Source: Mya arenaria
Taxonomy: Eukaryota; Mollusca; Bivalvia; Myida; Myidae
Reading direction: 5' to 3'
DNA length: 64,000 nt
NCBI RefSeq assembly: GCF_026914265.1
Contig: NC_069138.1
Location: forward strand, 35,586,098-35,650,097
The position numbers and the translations under genes were made by a program. The notes below the pieces were generated by a model. It saw only the letters and a program-made list of their open reading frames with translations, made no database searches and had not been told where the DNA came from. Below, piece by piece: positions 14,001 to 26,475 of the stretch (the first letter of the stretch is position 1; the number at the start of each line of letters is the position of its first letter).

Positions 14001-17000
14001 TAAAACCCAAATTGAGAAAGTTGAATAATAAGCTTCCATAATTTGCATTTTATGCAAAATAGAACTATTTAACTTTGTTATTTAAATAGGTTAGATGAGT
14101 GAGTACCATTGTATAAAGTATCAATGCAAAAGTTTTCACTGAGATATTGACCTAGATATATGCTTACATGCAAAACCTAAACCAAATAATACAGGCCTAT
14201 TTTTGGTACTATATTTAAAAAGGTGTTATTTAACTTCATAATTTATGTAGGTTGAATAGTTGGGAATAAATATCTAAGGTATAAATGCAATACATAATGT
14301 ATTTGCTGTCAGAGATAATAATTTAAATGTGCTTACATGCAAAACATTAACCAAGGTGAGACAACAATTCTAGGGTGATAAGTATAGCTTGCCTTATTCT
14401 TCGATTAGTTGAGCTAAAGATGAATTATAGGAACTATTTGAAGTGAAATATTTCACATTAAATTGCAGTCAGTTTACAACGATGCATGCATGTATTGGTG
14501 TAATGTACAAAACTGCATATTTGTAGATCATAATGCTGTTTCAGAATGAACATTACGACCCTAAAGCATAGTGTGTATATCGAGGGGTAAAAGCGAAAAG
14601 ATTCTATCTGCTTCGTTATTTAATGTTACTTAGAACCTTTTCGCTTTCACCCCTCGATGTGGTAACTTGGCATTCCTTGATACCAGCTTAAACACATGCC
14701 CTTAGGTCGAATGATCTGATAAGCACCAGAATAATACTTATAATTTGTAATCGTATCTCCTGTCTAAACAAATTGAATGAATTTAATTCATCCCCCCCCA
14801 TCAAACCATGACCAAACCACCCATCCCCCTCACTTCTCCTACCCAAAACACATAAACTGAAGCACAGAATCATAGGTAGATCCCAACAGCTGTCAATGTT
14901 TCTCACAGCATAGTCATGGCTATGACAATACTTAGTTTGTTTTTTAGAAAACTATAAAAGTTAAAAATAAAAACAAACTTTTTCTCAGGTATGGTTGCCA
15001 TCTTTGCCAGCTGTGCTTGTTCCATCTCAATGACACCATCTGCCTTCCGGCCCTCCTCCCTCTGAGCAATGTACTTGTCCCCAGCCCCCAGCTCATCGGC
15101 GCTGAGTAACTCTAGTAGATCATGCAACATACCCTCGCGGGAGTTGTCCTTCCTGACGACACAATGGAAGAAGTATAGTGAAACAAGAGATGTTTGTCAA
15201 ACATTATGCCCCCCCTGAGCGCCATGTTGTCAGGATTATATGAAATATGCATGGACCGAAATGACAGCTGATTTGTTGCCGTTAAGGCAGTTTTAAGATT
15301 ATGACCATTAAAGTGTGAGGATAGAGTGTGCTATGACCATGACCTTTTACTCTATGAACTCAAAATCCAGAGTCATCAGCTGGTCACCAGAAACCTAAAT
15401 GTCAAGTTCGAGGGCCATGGGTGCAGGCATTGTCAAGTTATCACACAGACAAGTTTTTTTTCATTCAAGGTCACTGTGACCTTGACCTTTAACCCAATGA
15501 CCCCTTAAATCATAAGGGGTCATCTACAAGTCAGATGCAACTCCAAGTCAAGTTTGAAGGCCATGGGTTCAGCCATTGTTGAGTTATCACTCGGACAACC
15601 TTTTACCATTCAAGATCACTGTGACCTTGACCTTTGGCTCTATGAATCCTAAAATCAATAAGGGTGATCTACTGGTCAGGCTTAACATCCATGTCAAGTT
15701 TAATGATCATAGGTTCAGGCATTGTTGAGATATCAGTGGGAGAAGATTTGTTAACTTTTTTGCGTTAAAGGTTACTGTGACATTGACCTTGGCCTGATGA
15801 CCCCCAAAGTCGATAGGGGTCATCTACTGGGCAGGCCCAACCTTCATGTCAAGTTTGATGACCATAGGTCCAGGAATTGTCGAGTTCGCTTTACATGGGT
15901 GCAGGCATTGTTGAGTTATCACTCGGACAACCTTTTATCATTCAAGGTCACTGTGACCTTGACCTTTAGCCCAATGACCCCTAAAATCAATAGGGACCAT
16001 CTTCTGGAGAGGCCCAACCTCCAAGTCAAGTTTGAGGGCCATGGGTGCAAGCATTGTCGAGTTATCACTAGGACAACCTTTTACCATTTCAGGTCACTGT
16101 GACCTTGACCTTTGGCCAGATGACCCCCAAACACCATAGGGGTCATCTCCTGGTCAGGCTAATTCTCCAAGTCAAGTTTGAGGGCCATGGGTGCAGGCAT
16201 TGTCGAGTTATCACTCGGAGAACCTTTTACCATTCAAGGTGACTGTGACCTTGACCTTTGGCCAGATGACCCCCAAAAACAAAAGGGGTCATGTACTGGT
16301 CAGGCCCAATTCCAAGTCAAGTTTGAGGGCCATGGGTGCAGGCATTGTCAAATTATCACACGGAAAACCTTTAACCATTCAAGGTGACTGTGACCTTGAC
16401 CTTTGGCCCGATGACCCCCAAAAACAATAGGGGTCTTCTACTGGTCAGGCCCAACCTCCAATTCAATTATGAGGGCCATGGGCGCAGGCATTGTCGAATT
16501 ATCACTCGGACAACCTTTTACCATTCAAGGTCACTGTGAACTTGACCTTTGGCCCGATGACCCCCAAAAACAATAGGGGTCATCTACTAGTCAGGCCCAA
16601 CCTCTTATTCAATTATGAGGGTCATGGGTGCAGGCATTGTTGAGTTATCACTCGGACAACCTTTTACCATTCAAGGTCACTGTGAACTTGACCTTTGACC
16701 TGATGAGCCCCAAAAACAATAGGGGTCAGCTACTGGTCAGGCCCAACCTCCAAGTCAAGTTTGAGGGCCATGGGTGCAGGCATTGTCAAGTTATCACTCG
16801 GACGACCTTTTACCATTCAAGGTCACTGTGACCTTGACCTTTGGCCTGATGACCCCCAAAAACAATAGGGGTCATCTACTGGTCAGGCCTAACCTCCATG
16901 TCAAGTTTGAGGGCCATGGGTGCAGGCATTGTTGAGTTATCACTCGGACAAGCTTTAAAATTATTTTACCATTAAAGGTCACTGTGACCTTGACCTTTGA

Positions 17001-20000
17001 CCCGATGACCCCCAAAATCAATAGGGGTCATCTACTGGTCAGGCCCAACCTTCATGTGAAGTTTGATGACCATACGTCCAGGAATTGTTGAGTTATCACT
17101 CGGACAAGCTTTGGTCTACCGACGGACCGACCGACATACCGACATGCCTGTGCAAAGCAATATACCCCTCTTCTTCGAAGGGGGGCATAATAAATGAGAA
17201 ATGTCAATTTTTATAATGAAACACAATTGCTATTGTTCCGGACCCAAGCAGCATATTTGTTCTGTACATTATTGTAAGAGGACTCAATGTTAACAATGTT
17301 TTTTCAACTTTATGAGATTGGTAGTGGGGCCCTTTAATGGGGAAAAATAGTGTCGTTTTGGCAAAAGGGGGAATAATACTATCACGATTCACGATTGATA
17401 TAAAGTTCAACTGGTTTTCAAATCTTTTATTCAACAAACCTATGGTAGTATTTATGAATGGCCTTATATTGCTATAAATGCTAACTGTTAAGAATCCTTT
17501 TTTAAAGAGGATATTTTTACCTGGGCAGGGGGAAAATATACTAGTCTTCTTTTTCAGAAGATAAATAGGGCAGAAAATAACCCTGGGTGATATGAGTAAT
17601 TTACCAAGTTTTTTTAAAAGACCAAAATATCAAAAAAATTCCAATTTCGAACTAAAAATGCCAAAAGAGTTTTTTTGTAGAAGACTCCTTATATTCTTAA
17701 ATGTTTGCCAAAATTTACAAAACAGCCAATTTATTAATTAAACAGTTACTTACTTGGCAAGATTTGTGAAGGTTCCATCCCGGTTGATCAGGAAGAGAGC
17801 AGGCAGGTCATCAACCCCAAACTTTTTGACCGCCCCTCGTAACATTCTTCTGACCAGCAGAGGCTTGTAGCGATATGTGTCCAGTATTATCTACGAGAAC
17901 AAAGATGGTATTTATGTAAGAGACCTTAAACAACTTGGCATAATGATAATGAGAAATATAATGTTTCATTGCAAAGTATTGTTTTCTTTCTTTTAAATTT
18001 GTTATTTCATTAAATAAAAGAATGATAACATTTACGCTTGAGGAATAAATATCAGTACCATTTTTTTGATGACTAAAAATAAATTTGTATTTCACCTATT
18101 TTTAGTCATCAAAAAGTAAGTGGTACTATCTTCAAGTTTATACAAGGGTGAGCGATTGGCCTTTAAAATTAGTTTTAAGAAAAGCAATGCATTAAATGGT
18201 CAATTAAATTTTGATCAGAGAAATTCAGGGTATTGGGAAAAAAACAGCAATTATAAGATCTTAACTCCCACATCAACATAATACTTACTCTAGTGGGGTT
18301 AAGTATTACAAATCATATTTTCTCAGAGAAGTAGACTAGATTTTGACATATGTAAGATATTCAAAATCAATATTGAAAGTATGTATACATTATTATTAAA
18401 TACAAAACAAACTAAATGGAAAATATCATATTCATAGGCAACATGTACGATAACCAGTACATCAATATAAATACTTTATTGATTCATAAATATATCACAA
18501 AAAACTGTTTCATTAGATTTTTATATATAGGTGATATTATCTACTTACATGTATCTAGGAATTGATCAAAACATTTTGCAATTATTTAAATGTATATAAA
18601 TGTTTATTTAGGAATAGGACTGTACAGTAGTTGCAATTTTATACAAAAAAAGATGAAACAAGCAGTCTGTAATGATTTTCATAAAATGCTGAATTAAATG
18701 TCAACAGGTGTATGATTCTTCTGATCACGTGATACATGATTCATCACAAATAAAACCAGATTTTTTTTAATAAGTTTTCGGTAAAAAGTTTAATGTTAAA
18801 TTAGTAGGGCAAAATGACATCATTGTCAAGGTGAAAAATAAAAAAAATATGCAATGTTTATATTACAGTGGAAACAGAAATGTCATATGATTAACAGGTA
18901 TGTATATACATTAATAAATGAAGTGATGCTCTAACAAAAATCAAAACTAAAATAATGACCAAATAAAGTCAATTATCAATTAAAATCAATTATCAACATT
19001 TTCAGGCCCAACCAAGCAATTTTCGATTATAATCGATCAATTGAACAACACTATTAAAACACATGAAATCTTGTTATAGTAATTTTCAATGCAAGCCATA
19101 AAAGGATTGAGTGACAAAATTATAAGTTTTAATTTCATTGTAACAGTAAGTTGAAATGTATCCATACAAGCTATTAAGCAATCCAGTGATGGAAACGTAA
19201 CAGATTTCTTTAAAGCACCAGCCAGCCATACCTGCCTACCAATGTGTGATCCCTCGTCTTCACACACAAAGGCCACGTGACGATGCTCATCTTTCGCTTC
19301 ATCCCAGATATCCTCCATGGACCTACAGAAGACATCAGTCTATATTAAGTACACATGTGTCTGCCATATCTCATTCAATTTACCCTAGCCTTTTTTGATT
19401 TATAAGTCAGAATTTAGGATTTTTTTAAACAATGCTTTGTAACTGTATTTTTTTTTTAAACCTATGCTTGGCATCAAACAATTTTACAAGGCCAGCTTTA
19501 TAAAATCCAGAATTTGAGCAAGCCAGGAAAGTGTTTTACCAGTGCAGGGCTTGCCGGCTTGTGCTTATTTCGACCACTGCCAGTTGAGTATCTCTATTGT
19601 TTTGTCTTAGATTCCTTAGGAGCTTTAGGAGCAAACTGGAGTCTAAGGAGCTCCCACTTACTTGATAGGTGCAAGGTTGGGCCAGGATTTAGGAGGTTCA
19701 ACCAGTGTGGTGTTTGAAATGAAGTTGATGACATGGTCCTCGATCTCCGGCTTCTCTTGCGCGTGGAACTGCACCACAGTACCATTGGGCTTATAGCGCG
19801 GTGGGAACAACTGCAATACAGATATTTTAGTTGTGTTATGAGCTGAAGAGTAATGGTATTAGCTTTATTTCGGCAAAACATAATATAAAACAAAACAAAC
19901 TCTCTTTTTTTCCTTGAATTTATCTCAGAAAAGCACTTGCTTCCTAGAATTTGCTACAAAAATCTAAACCTCACCTTAAAAGATGGGAATCCTCTTATAT

Positions 20001-21523
20001 TCTGGACTCTACATAACTCTGTGTTCTCCTCCACAGCACAGTCAACAGCTGCTATCTGCACAATTGGCCACCATGCTGAAAAAACAGTAAGTATGATCTT
20101 ATAAAGCCCAAATGAAACATTTCTTGGTAAAGTCAAATGCTAATATATATATATGATAGTTACTAGGTTACACTCCTCACTGTGACACATAACCTGAAGT
20201 GATGTTGCTTATTTGGAGACTTAAGTTGAACCAAGACAGGGCTGGCATGAATCAACTGCATATAGTTTTCAATACAAGTCTAGTGTTTTTTTTCTGCGTC
20301 ACTCATTTTTTGTTTCTGAAACAGTATATTTTCCCACTACCCAGGTTAAAAATTCCCTTTTAAGATTTTTTTATATTAAATCTGGCCCCATTCTATTTCT
20401 GAAACGGTGTATTTTCCCACTACCCAGGTACCCCTTTAAATATTTTTTTTATATTTTTTTAGAGGAGCATTGACCTCTAAAGCCTATAATATACAGTTAT
20501 TAATGTAACTATGCGGACCTACTGTTTTTTCCCCTTTTTCGACAAGATCACAGATCTACCAGATGTTAACACATGGCACAATTAAAATGTGTAGCGAAAT
20601 TTAATTTACAACCAGAGGCGCATAGCCACAATAATGCGCGTATAGGGCTTTTTTTAACATCTGGATATTCATTTTGTCCCTGAACACAAGTCAACTGATT
20701 CATACCAACATATATTGAAAACATATTCTTTAACTGTAACTCCACAATATTTAACACTGCATTGTTAAATAAAAACACAAAAGTTACACATAAATTATTT
20801 TTAGCCAATACCTTTCTCTTTAAGTGTTTAATGAAACACAAATTTAGATTGATCTGTCAACAAAACTTTTCCATTTTTGAACTATCTAGCAGGTGCCCTT
20901 TATTTTTCCGCTAAATATACTTAGCACTTGGATCTGTCATTCTTGGCTAGGAAAACAACAAGTGGGATATGGACGCGTAGAGTCGCCAAAACAAAAATCG
21001 TCAAAGACTCTGAAGCGGCTTTTTATTTGGACTACTTATCATTATGGACCACAAAAAAATGGTCTAGTATTAGACTTATACTGTGGGCTGTAAAAAGAAA
21101 ACAATTAAGCCAATAAATGCAAAAAAGGTTCAAGACCCTCTTAAAATGTCCGAATTTCGACTTATCCGAAATTTAGTCATGATGGCAAAAACAGTTAATA
21201 ATAAAACAGGAAAATCACGAACGTGAACGACGAAACGTTTGGAAATGAATGATTTCCACCATACCTGTCTTCTCAGCAGCAAATTCCTTCCATTTAGGGG
21301 CAAAATTGATACAATGTCCACACCAACTGTTGTAAAATTCAACCAACCAAACGGACTCAGAACCGACAACATTTTTATCGAAATTCCTGTGATTTAACAC
21401 GTAAACTTTATCGTTGTTATCATAAAGGCCTTTTAGAGTCTCAGACAATGCTAATTTATGAGCAATTTGAACGATTAACACAATATTTAAAACACAATAT
21501 GTCAAACATTTCATCATTGACAT
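11073..21523 (-). CDS. QSOX1: Quiescin sulfhydryl oxidase (FAD-linked thiol oxidase), complete
   Basis: Ten exons (transcript order): 21523-21265, 20075-19975, 19810-19662, 19322-19232, 17890-17754, 15152-14979, 13247-13118, 12752-12636, 12495-12357, 11809-11073; phases all agree and total 2034 nt (677 aa). The protein has a hydrophobic signal segment (residues 1-27), thioredoxin domain 1 with active site WCGHC (CGHC at 68-71), a second thioredoxin-like domain without CxxC, a helical linker, and the Erv/ALR FAD domain with WVGC (401), PC (413), the redox pair CETC (455-458), the FAD-contact stretch [13 protein letters not shown] and the distal CPEC (515-518). A C-terminal membrane span (about 640-661) is followed by a basic tail. 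The family makes disulfides in secretory and matrix proteins using O2. I chose the Met at 21523 because it directly precedes the signal segment; an in-frame Met at 21610 would add 29 residues. The first polyadenylation-like AATAAA beyond the stop is at 10459-10464. QSOX1 versus QSOX2 cannot be decided here. Confidence 0.93.
13373..14403. repeat. Satellite-like element opening with 'aacaagagctgtcacagaga'
   Basis: Lies in the QSOX intron between exons 6 and 7. Diverged units of about 150-170 bp repeat phrases such as 'acttaaat..gcttacatgcaaaacc' and 'gcaatacat.atgtatttgctg'. The same opening and units occur at 33609-34775, so this is a dispersed family with internal tandem structure. No ORF. 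Confidence 0.75.
14578..14660. repeat. Short inverted repeat (MITE-like hairpin)
   Basis: Arms 'cgaggggtaaaagcgaaaag' and 'cttttcgctttcacccctcg' pair with one mismatch, flanking a loop of about 30 nt, inside a QSOX intron. Confidence 0.7.
15183..17192. mobile_element. TIR-bounded element with ~11 internal 146-bp satellite units
   Basis: The left end 'attatgcccccc' and right end 'ggggggcataat' are inverted. Between them are about eleven units of 143-157 bp, each with 'ggtcactgtgaccttgacct', 'gatgacccccaaa', 'aggggtcatctactggtcag' and 'gccatgggtgcaggcattgt'. The right flank has 'gaccgaccgacataccgaca'. It sits in the QSOX intron between exons 5 and 6. The architecture (inverted ends plus tandem core) recalls the bivalve pearl/CvA class, from general knowledge. 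Several short ORFs across it are repeats of one another and not genes. Confidence 0.8.
18054..18127. repeat. Intronic hairpin with 18-bp perfect stem
   Basis: 'tttttgatgactaaaaat' and its exact reverse complement flank a 17-nt loop; outer bases 'agtacca'/'tggtact' extend the pairing. It lies in the QSOX intron between exons 4 and 5. Confidence 0.8.
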
Positions 21524-23024
21524 TTTCCACGTCTCATCTTCCTCTAAATTGGAGAGTACTAGAACCGGGTACGCGTAACTTCCGTTCAGAATCCTACCGT
21601 TTGGCCGCACTAGTTACGTGGTTTAATTACTCGTGCAGTTTTGTTTTATTTATTATTTCTTCTGGTGCATTTATGCCAACCGCAAGTGCAGGAATGGAAA
21701 ATGACACCTTAGAACCAGGTTTTAAGACGAAAGTGATTAACATTGTGAGCCAAAAACTAGGGCCAATTAGTTGGGGGTTCAGTTTGCGACGTCCAATATG
21801 TAATTGACGTTAAATTTTACACAAAAAATGGAAAGTGTAACTACATGTATTCTACATGTAGCATTAAATTGTAACGGAATAACAGCCCTATCAAAATGGT
21901 GCCGTAAACCCTTTATATTTTCATGATACATTTGATTACATAATTACACGGACCTATAAACTTTATAGACCCCCGATAACGAAGCTAAAAAATGGCATAA
22001 CTTTTCACATAGTTTACCGAATTGGACGAAATAAAAAGTTATGAGTTTATCAAAGAGGGTAGTTTAACAATACCTAACGTCTTGTGTACTTAAACCACTA
22101 AGTTAAAATCACCTGAACCCCTTACAATTAGTTCAAATGCAAGGGGAACGGGTAGATCCAACAACGATTCGAAACAAACGATCTAGCTTAGCAACACATT
22201 TAATATCTACAACTCTTACGAAGGAACTCAAAGTTCATACAAAGTAGGCTCTCGGAATGCACTTGGTCACGGACCTCTAAGTGAAGAAACGTGGAAACTA
22301 AAAGGTGTTAACCAATCACGCTGGATAATTAGTCGGAAGCGTCTGTTTTACTCGTGTTCTGGTATGCACGAGGAAATGAGCTGAACAATCTAGTATGATA
22401 CCTCGCGCACGGTCTGCGCCGGAGTGCCTGAGAAAATATCATCATGAATAGTTTTGTTATTGAAATTTTGTTTCAAATGAAAAAAAACCCACATACATAT
22501 GAACAAAATATTTTCTGTTTCAACCTGAGGTGCCACCATTTTAACAGGAATTTTATTATAATTCCGCATACAGTTAAAATGTCTATGTCAGATCAATAAA
22601 ATGTGAGAATGACCCTTTAATGCAAATAGACACAAGCATAAGAGTGGATCCAAAAACAATCTTGAAAGCACTTTTTTCAGCCCTTGAAACCAGTAAAATA
22701 TCGTTTAGTAAAAATGCTTAATAATGTACCAAGTTTTGCTTTGGTTATTCGTATAATCGGGTTAACCTTAAAATCTAGGACCCCGAAACTTCACTGGTAT
22801 GTTGCACTTGGCCAGCAGATGAACCTAATGTTTTTGGGGTTAAATCAGTTTAGGTCAAGGTCATTGTCAACATTTTTCTTTTTAATCCTCTGTACAATCC
22901 GATGCAAATGTTACTGACTAGGTGGTGCGTTATGTTTTACAAACACATCTTGCTCTTATAGATTTGCGCTAGAAATACCACGACAATAGTATTTTCTGTG
23001 AAAATTTATTGGCATGTTTCATCT

Positions 23025-23273
23025 GGCCCCAATTTCTTGAAACTTCTTAAGCTTAACAGGCTTAAGTCGCTTATTTCAATTAGCCAAAATGCATACTAAT
23101 AATGGAGTTTGATAAATGATTTTTTTTTTCTAATTAGCATACAGATTTTTCTTATATAATTTATAAAAAAACTCTTAAAGAAGTAAATACAATGCATATA
23201 GAACAACAAAAATAGTGAGTTTAGGTTAATCCTGTTATAAGGGACTTAAGAAGTTTCGAGAAGTTGGGACCAG
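23025..23273. mobile_element. MITE family 1 ('ggccccaatttct' ends)
   Basis: Inverted ends 'tggccccaatttcttgaaac' and 'agtttcgagaagttgggacca' bound 249 bp with no ORF. It is about the same length as the copy at 25337-25589 and shares internal phrases ('taagcttaacaggcttaagt', 'taatcctgttataagggact'). A lone right end of the family is at about 2566-2625. Confidence 0.85.
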
Positions 23274-23648
23274 GAGATGAACCCTGGTACGTTTAAATAT
23301 GTCAGAAGTTCACTAGCACAGAGCGGTTTGACCAAGGATCATGTAACATCATACGGATGTATTTTACCTGTTTTCATGACATATAAGAACCCTATTTGCT
23401 TCGGTGGGATTCGTTGGCAATGGTAAAGAGTCAAAGCTCAAGGCGCTTTTGTTATACTATTGACCCTTTCATTAGCTTAGTATTTGAGGTGATATTTCGT
23501 CATCGAATCCAGCCTCTGTTTTAATTTACCGATCAACTGATTAAAATGAATAACATCCGAGTGCCGAAATAAATGTATGACATGTTTGAAAAAAACCAAC
23601 CCAGATCTGATAAGACATAATGTAATTTCCATCTCTAAATATTTGTAA

Positions 23649-23653
23649 AGAAA

Positions 23654-23731
<78 letters not shown>

Positions 23732-23748
23732 ATTATTATTATTATTAC

Positions 23749-23799
<51 letters not shown>

Positions 23800-23804
23800 C
23801 ATCA

Positions 23805-23864
<60 letters not shown>
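23649..23864. repeat. ATT/TTA trinucleotide microsatellite
   Basis: About 215 bp of (ATT)n with a few interruptions (a short 'atcatcatc' core near 23800). It ends about 460 bp upstream of the gene A TATA box. Confidence 0.98.
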
Positions 23865-23866
<2 letters not shown>

Positions 23867-24245
23867 AGGAGAAGGATTGAAATTGGTCCCAGTTAGGACA
23901 CAATATAGTTAAAATTATATTTTTGATCATGAATTAGATAATTATGAAGTGCAATCCAACAATAGAGATCAACTATATACAAGATAATTGAATTTGAGCA
24001 AGTGTTTAAGCAATGTACATATGTTGCAAAGCGCTACAATTAATCTTTTAGTAATGTATTATATGTTGCCGCAAATCGCTACAACTTATCTTTATTCAGA
24101 AAAATATGTGTATACAATTTATATCAAAACCAAAAAGAACTCATTTTCAAACTCATTGTATTAAACATCCAATTAAAATAAACGTTATCAAAGAACACGA
24201 TCTGATGTTGTATATTTCACACGTAATGTGTAAGAGTATGGTAAG

Positions 24246-24383
24246 TCCTGTCAAGCTGTCCCGGGCCCGGAAGTCACGTGAGTGTCCGGGGCCCCTGTTA
24301 TGCAAAGATCAAACTTCACAACTATATAACCCCGTCATCCCCTCACATCGTCACTTCGTCCTAGACAGTCAAACACACAACAA
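24246..24383 (+). promoter_or_regulatory. Gene A promoter and non-coding exon 1
   Basis: 'cctgtcaagctgtcc' is followed by 'cggaagtcacgtgagtgtc' with an E-box CACGTG at 24275-24280, and TATATAA at 24323-24329. Transcription probably starts near 24355. Exon 1 ends at 24383 before gtaagt. The same module precedes all five paralogues. Confidence 0.8.
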
Positions 24384-24777
24384 GTAAGTGGACTAAAACA
24401 TTTTTTATTGAATATTTATTTTGTTCAAAATGGTATATTGTCATATGGAATGGTAGTGTTTTTATTTTTTTCCTGCATTTATTTTGGAAAAAACAGCCGT
24501 CTTTCGTTATTTATCCAATAGACAAATATAATTTTGAACACATAACAAAATTTAAGTTTATAATTCTCATATCGTATAAATATGAACTTATAACTGGTTA
24601 ATTGAATGTCGTGTTTAGATAACTAAGTTTATACGTAAGAATGTGCTTCATTTGGCAATGTCAATTGCTTCTTTTGAAAGATCACCTATTTCCAGTTATC
24701 GTCATAATTATGGCATGTTGATAAAACTAAATGGATGTTATATTTAAAACTTTTTTTTATTTAATTGCAGCTCTACC

Positions 24778-25791
24778 ATGAAGATCACAGCTTTCGTTGC
24801 TTTGGCACTTTCCGCCGTCGTCGGAATTGCTCTCGCCGACGAGTTCAACAACTGGGGCAACGACGACTGGGGAAATGATGACGGCTGGAGCATGGGTGGT
24901 GGCTTCGGCGGCATGGGTGGCGGTATTTCAAGTATCGGCGGCGGTCACGGTGGATTCGGCGGCTACGGTGGGGATTCGTACGGTTCTGGTTACGGTGCAG
25001 GATCTGGCTACGGCATGGGCGGTGGCGCATCGTACGGTTCTGGCTATGGTTCCGGATACGGATCTGGCTCAAGCTACGGATACGGAGGTGCATCAATCGG
25101 TATCGGCCAGAGCGCCGCCTTTGTGCCCGTCCCAGCCGCCGGCGGTTCCGGAAGTGGCATTGGATCTTTCCGTGAGTAGATATTATTCAATGGTTGCATT
25201 CTACTATATGGTGTTACACTTTTTATCATTTTATGACAAAAGAACTGAAAAGATTCGTGCCCTGAAGTATTGTTTTTTTATATATTACCTGTAAGTCGAT
25301 ATGTTTTAAAAACGCCGAAGAATGCCCATGATCATCAGGCCCCAATTTCTCGAAACTTCTTAAGCTTAACAGGCTTAAGTAGCTTATTTCAATACGTCAA
25401 AATACATTCTGAAATTGAAATTTTATAAATAAAAAATGGTTAATTGTGATAATCATAAACATAACTCCTATCTTAAGTATAAAAACTCTTAAAGAAGTAA
25501 ACATTATGCAAATTATTGAAAAGCAAAAATAGAGAGCTTAGCTTAATCCTGTTATAAGGGACTTAAGAAGTTTCGAGAAATTGGGGCCAGTAATATTAAT
25601 ACGTTAAATGTCATGTTAACAGCATGTTTATTGGTACATGCATACCTATCACATTCTATTCTTTATATTAATCAAGACAATGAATGTTTCTAGTGCCCCT
25701 GCTTGCGCTGGCTGTGCTGTTCCCTCTGCTTTCCGGCAACTCCGGCACCCAGGACCAGATCATCCTCGTCAACTCCACTCTCGAGGGTTAA
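24778..25791 (+). CDS. Secreted Gly/Tyr/Ser-rich protein, paralogue A (163 aa)
   Basis: Coding exons 24778-25171 and 25694-25791 join in phase 1 (C|TG) to 164 codons. Exon 2 starts at 24771 after 'ttgcag' and the ATG lies 7 nt in. Residues 1-20 form a signal peptide ending ALA|DE. Next come a Trp/Asn/Asp-rich block (about 21-37, two WGNDD), a Gly-rich region with GYGSGYG-type repeats (38-112), SAAFVPVPAAGG, a hydrophobic stretch LPLLALAVLFPLL (132-144) and a tail with a potential N-glycosylation site (NST). I do not recognise the family; a secreted structural role is inferred from composition. If intron 2 is retained, an in-frame TAG (25177-25179) ends the protein at 133 aa. The extension of the open frame into the intron is not coding in the spliced form. 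Closest to E: both begin their mature part DEFNNWGNDDW. Confidence 0.88.
25337..25589. mobile_element. MITE family 1 copy inside gene A intron 2
   Basis: Ends 'ggccccaatttctcgaaact' and 'agtttcgagaaattggggcc' are perfect inverted repeats; 253 bp, non-coding. It is absent from intron 2 of the other four paralogues, so it inserted after gene A separated from them. Confidence 0.92.
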
Positions 25792-26339
25792 ACCTCCTCT
25801 CAGTATGGTATGTAACTTATGTTTATATCATGTAAAAGCTAGAACATAATTTTATTATCTAGTATGACTTTGATGTATTCTTTCTCTACACAATTGATAA
25901 CAAATAACATATGGGGTAACTTGTCATCCCAAATCCATATAATTAGACATCCTCAACCTTATGTACACAATTCGATAAGTGAATAACGTGTGTTTTTGGC
26001 TTGTTTGCACATCAAAGCAATTTCATTGGTCAATAGTGATTATGGGATAAATATCGACAAATAAAGGGTAAGATTCCAATCCGCACCCCCCCCCCCCTCC
26101 AAAAAAAAAGAAAAGAAAAGAAAAAAGAAAAAGATAAGAAAATACACTTTTTTTACACAACTAGCAATTTTATCTGGTCACTAGCCGATTAATTGTCTCT
26201 GCCCGGGTGCGACCGAGAATTAATACAGTCACAACCATCCACTTTAATATAAGCTTAGTCATATACCCGACCAAGCACAGAGAGTTCTTTACGCTAGTTT
26301 TAAACAACTTAATTAATGATTTGGTTTGTTTTATTTCAG

Positions 26340-26475
26340 ATATCTGTGATATTATTACCCAGACCAGCCAGCATTCAAGAGATCTTGATATTCGATGTCA
26401 TCACTCTCAACAATGGCTGTTCATCTATTTATTGTTGTTAAGTTATTACAAAATAAAACATACAAGTTATAACTC
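26340..26475 (+). other. Gene A exon 4 (3' UTR) and poly(A) signal
   Basis: It follows 'tttatttcag'; 'atatctgtgatattatt' opens the exon. Exon 3 ends at 25807, 16 nt after the stop, before gtatgt. The conserved end 'ctatttattgttgttaagtt' leads to AATAAA at 26452-26457. Confidence 0.82.

Larger units (their letters stand above)
21850..24240. other. Intergenic region between divergent QSOX and gene A
   Basis: No convincing exon on either strand. It contains a MITE (23025-23273) and an ATT microsatellite (23649-23864), listed separately. The remainder is AT-rich with no recognised signal. Confidence 0.5.

Noticed and set aside
15326-16831. Several similar 60-100 aa ORFs
   Set aside because: They are successive copies of the 146-bp satellite unit read in one frame, not a gene family.
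21448-21807. 119-aa plus-strand ORF over QSOX exon 1
   Set aside because: Antisense to the signal-peptide exon, no conserved motif, probably incidental.
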